From assembly GCA_964545855.1 (NCBI GenBank), contig CAZJHD010000023.1, positions 1-64,000 on the forward strand: a stretch of 64,000 nucleotides of DNA, written 5' to 3'. Source of the DNA: CAZJHD01 sp964545855 (GTDB lineage: Bacteria > Planctomycetota > UBA1135 > JACQFD01). This document shows positions 59,189 to 64,000 of the stretch, piece by piece. A model generated the notes under the pieces. It had not been told where the DNA came from, did no database searches, and was given only the letters and a program-made list of their open reading frames with translations. Position 1 is the stretch's first letter. Each line of letters starts with the position of its first letter. Both the position numbers and the translations under genes were made by a program.

Positions 59189-60064
59189 TTGAATGCCTCC
59201 GTCGTGATCCCCACCTGGAACGCAGGGCCCGACTTCCCGGAGCTCCTGCGCTGGCTCCGCGCGCAGCAGCCGGCGGAGATCCTCCGGGAGATCGTCGTGG
59301 TCGACTCGTCGTCGACGGACGGAACGGAGGAGATCGCGCGCGCGGCGGGCGCGCGCTGCACGCGCATTCCCCGCGCCGAGTTCGACCACGGGGGCACGCG
59401 GAGGCGCGCCGCCGAGTCCTGCACGGGGTCCGTCGTCGTCTTCCTGGTGCAGGACGCGCTGCCCGTCGGCGACCGCTTCCTCGAAACGCTCCTGCGGCCG
59501 CTCGAGGAGCCGGGCATGGCCGCCAGCTACGCGCGCGTCGTGCCGCGCGCCGGCGCGAGCCTCCTCGTGCGACGCGATGTCGAGCGTGACCTCGTGGCCG
59601 GATGCGCGCGGCTGCGCAAGCGGCTCCGCAGCGCCGACGAGTGGTCGGCTTGGACTCCGTCGGAGCGAAGGATCTTCGCGCACTTCAGCGACGTCGCGGC
59701 CGCCGTCCGCGCCGACGTCCTGCGTGCGCTCCCCTACCGCGATCTCGCCTTCGGAGAGGATCTGGAGTGGGCGAAGCGCGCCCTCGAGGCGGGCCGAGGA
59801 ATCGCCTTCGAGCCCGACGCCGTCGTCGAGCACTCCCACGAGAGCGGCCTCGCGCGCGACTTCCGGCGGCACCGCGACGACGCGATCGTCGAGCGGCGGC
59901 TCTTCGGCATCCGCCGGCCGGGCTCGCTCCCCGGCGCCCTCGCCCGCGCCGCGCGCCTCACGCTCCGCGACCTCGGCGGACGGCCGCGCCTCCTCGCTCC
60001 CGGCCTCCGGCTCGCCCAGTCGCTCGGGCGCTGGTGGGGCGCGCGGAGCGTCGAGGACCTCTGA
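59189..60064 (+). CDS. Glycosyltransferase family 2, rhamnosyltransferase-like
   Basis: The 291-aa protein starts NASVVIPTWNAGPDFPELLR, the GT2 nucleotide-binding start, and has VVDSSSTDGTEEIA, PRAEFDHGGTRRRAAESC and FLVQDALPVGDRFLE. The FDHGGTR and QDALP motifs are typical of rhamnosyltransferase-type GT2 enzymes. FGEDLEWAKRALEAG holds the catalytic ED region. It likely adds rhamnose or a related sugar to a cell-surface polysaccharide. The start is TTG at 59189. It is divergent from the GT4 gene, with only 59 bp between them, so their expression is probably coordinated. Confidence 0.85.
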   Translation: MNASVVIPTWNAGPDFPELLRWLRAQQPAEILREIVVVDSSSTDGTEEIARAAGARCTRIPRAEFDHGGTRRRAAESCTGSVVVFLVQDALPVGDRFLETLLRPLEEPGMAASYARVVPRAGASLLVRRDVERDLVAGCARLRKRLRSADEWSAWTPSERRIFAHFSDVAAAVRADVLRALPYRDLAFGEDLEWAKRALEAGRGIAFEPDAVVEHSHESGLARDFRRHRDDAIVERRLFGIRRPGSLPGALARAARLTLRDLGGRPRLLAPGLRLAQSLGRWWGARSVEDL

Positions 60065-60133
60065 CGGAGTCGGGTCCCCATCGCGGCGCGTCTCTGGTAC
60101 AAGCCTCGCCCCCATGATCCGGCGACGACCTCG

Positions 60134-60811
60134 ATGATCCGCTTCCGCCGCTCGGGCTCCTTCGTTCGCTGGTTCGTCGAAGGGAAGCCCGCCGACGTCT
60201 CCGACACCTCGCTCCTCGACGCGCTGCGCCGGGAGCGGTTCCGGCCCATCGACGACAGCGCGACGGACGAGGAGTCCGTGGGCTGGGTGACGCGCGAGGA
60301 CCCCTCGGGCGGACGCTTCGACCCCGAGGACGTGATCCACGATCGCTTCCTCGTCTTCGCGCTGCGCGTGGACCGAAAGCGGATCCCGGCCACGCTGCTC
60401 CGCATCCACGCCCGCGCCGACCTCCGCAGCGCCGGCGGCAGGAACGGGAAGCCCCTGGGGCGCGCGCAGAAGAAGGAGATCCTCGAAGAGACGCGCCGCA
60501 AGCTGATGGCGCGCGCGCTCCCCTCCGTGTCGCTCACGGACTGCGTCTGGAGCTGCCGCCGCGGAGTCCTCTCGGTCTTCGCGACGGGAGCCGGCACCCT
60601 CGACCGCGCCGCGCGCCACTTCCGCGCCACCTTCGAGCGGTCGCTCGTCCTCGCGACGCCGGGAGCGATCGCGGAGCGCCGGAAGCTGCCCGACGCGCTG
60701 CGCAAGCGGCTCGGCGAGGTGTCGCCCGTCTCGTTCGTCCGAGACGAGGAGTCCGCCCGCGCCGGCGTGCGCGCACCCCGGTTCGCCGACGCGGCGGAGG
60801 ACGACGCATGA
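60134..60811 (+). CDS. RdgC-like protein, N-terminal part
   Basis: The 225-aa protein begins MIRFRRSGSFVRWFVEGKPA and contains FRPIDDSATDEESVGWVTRE, RFLVFALRVDRKRIPATLL, RAQKKEILEETRRKLMARAL and ATFERSLVLATPG. This pattern fits the recombination-associated RdgC family, whose members bind double-stranded DNA and modulate RecA. It is shorter than the roughly 300-aa E. coli RdgC. Its last four bases overlap the next gene (ATGA, 60808-60811), which looks like a further part of the same system. Assignment is by remembered sequence pattern only. Confidence 0.65.
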   Translation: MIRFRRSGSFVRWFVEGKPADVSDTSLLDALRRERFRPIDDSATDEESVGWVTREDPSGGRFDPEDVIHDRFLVFALRVDRKRIPATLLRIHARADLRSAGGRNGKPLGRAQKKEILEETRRKLMARALPSVSLTDCVWSCRRGVLSVFATGAGTLDRAARHFRATFERSLVLATPGAIAERRKLPDALRKRLGEVSPVSFVRDEESARAGVRAPRFADAAEDDA

Positions 60812-61359
60812 AGACGCGATCCCGCACGGCCGATCCCGACCCCCGTCCCCTGCGCGACGAGCACGCGTTCCTCGGCGAGGAGTTCCTCACCTGGCTCTGG
60901 TGGCGCGCCGAGTCCGGCCGCGGCGAGTACGAGCTCGACGGGAAGCAGGTGGTCGGGATCGCGCTCGACGCGCCGCTCGTGCTCCGGTCCGGGAACGAGG
61001 ACGAGGAGGGACGGCGCGAGGAGCAGGTGCTGCGCAACGGCCGGCCCCTCGGCGGCCCCGAGGCGGCGGCGGCCCTCCGACGCGGCAAGAAGCTCGCGCG
61101 CGCGCGCATCGTCGTCGCGCGAGCCGGCCGCGAATGGACGGGCACGCTCGACGGCGAGTCGATGTCGCTGCGGTCCGTGGCCGTCCCCACGGGCGAGGAG
61201 AGCGACGAGGCGTCGCCGACCCTCGATCACCTGGCGGCCTTCGAGGAGATCGCGGACGTCCTCGACGGCGTCTATGCGCAGTTCCTGGAGGAGCGGCTCG
61301 CCCCCGCGTTCCGCGACGGCGGCCTCCGCGCGCTGCGCGCGTGGGTGAGCGCGAAGTAG
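60808..61359 (+). CDS. RdgC-associated protein, second part of a split gene pair
   Basis: The 183-aa protein has HAFLGEEFLTWLWWRAESG and ALRRGKKLARARIVVARAGR. Stretches of this kind (FxGxEFLTWLW) occur in the C-terminal part of longer RdgC-like proteins, so the two genes may be one split protein. The middle has a Glu-rich loop (GNEDEEGRREE). It is translated from the ATG overlapping the upstream stop. No catalytic motif is seen. It converges on the BCCP gene with 6 bp between stops. Confidence 0.55.
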   Translation: MKTRSRTADPDPRPLRDEHAFLGEEFLTWLWWRAESGRGEYELDGKQVVGIALDAPLVLRSGNEDEEGRREEQVLRNGRPLGGPEAAAALRRGKKLARARIVVARAGREWTGTLDGESMSLRSVAVPTGEESDEASPTLDHLAAFEEIADVLDGVYAQFLEERLAPAFRDGGLRALRAWVSAK

Positions 61360-61365
61360 GGGCCG

Positions 61366-61881
61366 TCAGGCCTCGATCGTGAGGAGGTCGCTGCCGGCGG
61401 CGACGGTCCGGCCCGCCGCCGTGTGGACGCGCGTGACGGTTCCGGCCATCTCGCAGCGCACCTCGTTCTGCATCTTCATCGCCTCGAGGACGAGGAGCGG
61501 CGCTCCCACGTCGACGTGGTCGCCCACCTTCACGGCGAGGGAGACGACGATGCCGGGCATCGCGGCGCGCACCGTGCGGCTCCCCTTGGCCGCGGTCCGC
61601 TCCGCCGCGCGCGCGGCGCGCTCCCGCTCGTTCTCGATCGACACGGCGAAGAGCTCGCCGACGAGTCCGACGGTGTACTCCGTCGTCGATCCGCGCTGCG
61701 CCGGCTCGATGGACGGCGCCCACGACTTCCCGTCGATCACGATCGAATACTGGCCGAGGCCGTCGACCTCGGCGTAGGAGACGACGTGCTCGGCGCCCGC
61801 GATCCTCGCGACGAGCCGGCTCTCCCGCTCCTCGATCCCGACCTCGACCTCTCGGTCTCCGATCCGCGCCCAGTACTTCAT
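61366..61881 (-). CDS. Biotin carboxyl carrier protein subunit
   Basis: The 171-aa protein ends with a biotinyl domain whose attachment site is VLEAMKMQNEV (biotinylated Lys in EAMKM) followed by AGTVTRVHTAAGRTV. The N-terminal about 95 residues (MKYWARIGDREVEVGIEERE...) resemble the region between biotin carboxylase and carrier in acetyl-/propionyl-CoA carboxylase alpha chains. It carries CO2 on biotin to a carboxyltransferase, which is not in the window. The start overlaps the biotin carboxylase stop (ATGA, 61878-61881). Confidence 0.9.
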   Translation of the reverse strand: MKYWARIGDREVEVGIEERESRLVARIAGAEHVVSYAEVDGLGQYSIVIDGKSWAPSIEPAQRGSTTEYTVGLVGELFAVSIENERERAARAAERTAAKGSRTVRAAMPGIVVSLAVKVGDHVDVGAPLLVLEAMKMQNEVRCEMAGTVTRVHTAAGRTVAAGSDLLTIEA

Positions 61882-63374
61882 CGCGAACGCTCCGCGCGGC
61901 CCGCGGCCACCCAGGGAGACAGCCCGCTCCGCGTTCTCGGCCCGCCGCCGGGACCGGTGCCGAGGGCGCTCCGCGATCCGCCGAGGTGGCGGTGCACGGC
62001 GGCCACCAGGGCCGCGATGGTCTCTCGCTCCGCGTTCGCCGGCGGGCGGAAGCCGTCGAGGAAGTGGGTGTCCAGGTCTCCCGCGCGGAAGCGGGCGTCG
62101 CGCAGCACCTGCAGCGCGAGCGGCGCCGTCGTGCGCACGCCGCCGACGTGCAGCTCGCAGAGGGCGCGGTCGATCCGCGCGATGGCCTCCGCGCGGGTGG
62201 CGCCCCAGGCGACGACCTTCGCCAGGAGCGAGTCGTAGTGGGGCGTCACCTCGTAGCCGCGGTAGAGACCCGAGTCGACGCGGACCCAGGGGCCGGCGGG
62301 GAGGCGGAGATTGCGCACGGTGCCGATGGAGGGGACGAACCCCTGGTCCGGGTCCTCGGCGTTGACGCGGACCTCGATCGCGTGGCCGCGGGCCTTCATG
62401 TCCGGACGCAGCGAGAGCCTCTCGCCCGCGGCGACGCGGAGCTGCTCGCGCACGAGATCGACGCCGTAGACCATCTCCGTGACCGGATGCTCCACCTGGA
62501 GACGGCAGTTCATCTCGAGGAAGTAGAACTTCCCGGCGCTCCAGAGGAACTCCACGGTGCCGGCGTTCACGTAGCCGACGGCGCGGGCGGCCTGCCGCGC
62601 GGCCTCGCACATCGCCGCGCGCATCGCGTCGTCGAGGACGACGGAGGGCGACTCCTCGATGAGCTTCTGGTGCCGCCGCTGGATCGAGCACTCGCGCTCG
62701 CCGAGGGAGACCACGTTGCCGTGCCGGTCGGCCATCACCTGCACCTCCACGTGGCGCGGCCGGTCGAGGTAGCGCTCGACGTAGAGCCGTGCGTCGTGGA
62801 ACGCCGACGCGGCCTCCCCGCTCGCGGTGCGGAAGGCCGAGGGGAGCGATGCGGCGTCGCGGACCAGCCGGATCCCCTTTCCGCCGCCGCCCCCCGCCGC
62901 CTTCAGCGCGATCGGATAGCCGATGCGGTCCGCCTCGCGGCGCGCCGCCTCCGGGTCGGCGACCGGCTCCGTGGTGCCGGGAACGACGGGCACGCCGGCG
63001 CGGGTCATCGCGCTCCGCGACGAGAGCTTGTCTCCCATGGCGCGCATCGCGCTCGAGGGAGGGCCGACGAAGGCGAGGCCCGCCTTCTCGACGGCCTCGG
63101 CGAAGGCCGCCTTCTCGGAGAGGAATCCGTAGCCGGGGTGGATCGCTTGCGCGCCGGTCGCGCGCGCCGCCTCGAGGATCGAGTCGATCCGGAGGTAGGA
63201 CTCTCCCGGCGGTGCCGGGCCGATCCGGACGGCCTCGTTCGCCATGCGAACGTGGAGGGCGTTTCGATCGGCGTCGCTGTAGACGGCGACCGTCGAGATG
63301 CCGAGCTCGCGGCAGCTCCGGATCACGCGCAGGGCGATCTCGCCGCGATTGGCGATGAGGACTTTCTCGAACAT
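61878..63374 (-). CDS. Biotin carboxylase subunit
   Basis: The 498-aa protein begins MFEKVLIANRGEIALRVIRS and has HPGYGFLSEKAAFAEA, ALKAAGGGGGKGIRLV (ATP-binding Gly-rich loop), ECSIQRRHQKLIEESPS, FLEMNCRLQVEHPVTEMVYG (catalytic Glu/Arg region) and DSLLAKVVAWG. It uses ATP and bicarbonate to carboxylate biotin on the downstream carrier. Together with that carrier it forms a split alpha chain of an acyl-CoA carboxylase. The ATG at 63374 gives the standard start; a frame extending upstream is noncoding. A Ser/Gly/Arg-rich tail follows the fold. Confidence 0.92.
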   Translation of the reverse strand: MFEKVLIANRGEIALRVIRSCRELGISTVAVYSDADRNALHVRMANEAVRIGPAPPGESYLRIDSILEAARATGAQAIHPGYGFLSEKAAFAEAVEKAGLAFVGPPSSAMRAMGDKLSSRSAMTRAGVPVVPGTTEPVADPEAARREADRIGYPIALKAAGGGGGKGIRLVRDAASLPSAFRTASGEAASAFHDARLYVERYLDRPRHVEVQVMADRHGNVVSLGERECSIQRRHQKLIEESPSVVLDDAMRAAMCEAARQAARAVGYVNAGTVEFLWSAGKFYFLEMNCRLQVEHPVTEMVYGVDLVREQLRVAAGERLSLRPDMKARGHAIEVRVNAEDPDQGFVPSIGTVRNLRLPAGPWVRVDSGLYRGYEVTPHYDSLLAKVVAWGATRAEAIARIDRALCELHVGGVRTTAPLALQVLRDARFRAGDLDTHFLDGFRPPANAERETIAALVAAVHRHLGGSRSALGTGPGGGPRTRSGLSPWVAAGRAERSR

Positions 63375-63590
63375 CGGCACGGGGACGGGGGACGGGACGT
63401 CGAGACGGAGCCGCGTGGGGGTTCGCGGCTCGGGGGCGGCGGCACCGCGGCCGACCTCGCCCGGCGGTGCGCGGCGCACGACGGCCGCGGATCCGGGAGT
63501 CTCCGAGCCCGAAGCCTCGATCGGGGTCGCGCGGGGCGGCGAACTCTACCGGCCGCTCCGCGGGCGCGGAAGGGAGCGCGGTGCGGGGCG

Positions 63591-64000
63591 TCAGCGAGCG
63601 GTCTCGGGCGCAGGCACGACGAGCGGCGCGCCGACCTCGGCGAAACCGTCCTTCCACTCCGCGACGACCTGCGAGCCGTCGCGGATCTGGATGCGGTAGG
63701 GTCCGGGCGGAACCGCGATCCGGTCGGGCGCGAGCGCATCGAGCCGGATCTCGTGCCACGGCGCCTCGCCGAAGGGGACGATCGCCCCGGAGTCGATGCG
63801 CAGGACCCAGCCTGCGCGCTCCGGCAGCGCCGCGAGGTCGATCCAGGCCGTGGCGACGGAGCCCGCGATCGTGGCCTCCGCACGCCCATCGGCTTCGATG
63901 AGTAGGATCGCCGCCGAGCCCTTGATCTCCGCATGCTGCTCGAGTCGGTCGAGCACCTGCTTCGGGAGCTGCAGCGCCGCCAGGCCGAGCCGCTCCGAGA
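63591..64000 (-). CDS. Partial gene of unknown function (5' end beyond window)
   Basis: The frame is open from the window edge to 63591 and codes at least 136 residues, ERLGLAALQLPKQVLDRLEQ at the edge and ending APLVVPAPETAR. A beta-rich part follows (AAILLIEADGRAEATIAG, PERAGWVLRIDSGAIVPFGE, PGPYRIQIRDGSQVVAEWK). No family is recognised. It may form an operon with the biotin carboxylase gene, which begins 217 bp downstream; that gap is GC-rich with no clear signal. Confidence 0.55.
   Translation of the reverse strand, partial: SERLGLAALQLPKQVLDRLEQHAEIKGSAAILLIEADGRAEATIAGSVATAWIDLAALPERAGWVLRIDSGAIVPFGEAPWHEIRLDALAPDRIAVPPGPYRIQIRDGSQVVAEWKDGFAEVGAPLVVPAPETAR

Noticed and set aside
1..64000. 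CRISPR arrays, tRNA or rRNA genes, integrases, complete insertion sequences
   Set aside because: No regularly spaced repeats, no cloverleaf or rRNA sequence, and no transposase or integrase motifs were seen.

Overview
The window is very GC-rich bacterial chromosome with high coding density, long same-strand gene runs and no rRNA, tRNA, CRISPR array or complete transposon that I can see. The gene content suggests an uncultivated member of the Planctomycetota. The evidence is a secreted 14-fold FG-GAP/VCBS protein ending in a Cys-containing GTPGC domain of a kind I associate with planctomycete secreted proteins, a ThuA-DUF1080 protein, a Ser/Thr kinase with a DUF4384 sensor, M16 and other secreted lipoproteins, and frequent GTG/TTG starts with weak Shine-Dalgarno sequences. 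The taxonomic call is an inference.

Layout. 0-9 kb: SGNH hydrolase, a PaaZ/BoxD-type aldehyde dehydrogenase with an MBL-fold hydrolase, a membrane cupredoxin-like protein, a GNAT-nitrilase fusion and a ThuA-DUF1080 protein. 8.6-13 kb: a leftward run (CDF metal transporter, HAD phosphatase, lipoprotein, membrane protein, GT-C-like membrane protein) tied together by 4-bp stop/start overlaps; the last gene is broken at a 13-base homopolymer. 13-18 kb: UbiD decarboxylase, a periplasmic coiled-coil protein and a transmembrane kinase. 18-24 kb: a glutamine-amidotransferase-like gene facing a three-gene operon (iodotyrosine-deiodinase-like flavoenzyme, zinc peptidase, ATP-grasp ligase), then a secreted HExxH protein. 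24-31 kb: glycogen debranching enzyme, a tiny Pro/Gly/Gln peptide, a sigma-54 activator and the FG-GAP protein. 31-50 kb: a leftward run with radical SAM/SPASM, TPR lipoprotein, kynureninase-like enzyme, alpha/beta hydrolase, lipoprotein, Old Yellow Enzyme fused to an FN3-like domain, 2Fe-2S ferredoxin, M16 protease, tandem USP, beta-lactamase-like hydrolase, methyltransferase, acyl-CoA dehydrogenase, a hidden 111-aa gene, crotonase and arginine decarboxylase. 50-64 kb: VLCAD-like dehydrogenase, outer-membrane-type protein and parvulin-like protein, a glycosyltransferase locus with a giant coiled coil, a two-gene RdgC-like module, a biotin carboxylase/BCCP pair and one partial gene.

Functional threads are acyl-CoA metabolism (two acyl-CoA dehydrogenases, a crotonase, a PaaZ-type dehydrogenase, biotin carboxylase plus carrier, UbiD), envelope and surface biogenesis (glycosyltransferases, outer-membrane-type protein, parvulin, lipoproteins) and signalling (kinase, sigma-54 activator).

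The most notable structures are four dispersed hairpin/MITE-like elements with shared 20-21 bp imperfect terminal inverted repeats, all sitting just 5' of genes; a separate long hairpin 5' of ubiD; a 16-bp perfect inverted repeat spanning 159 bp between convergent genes; and the flavoenzyme/peptidase/ATP-grasp operon.
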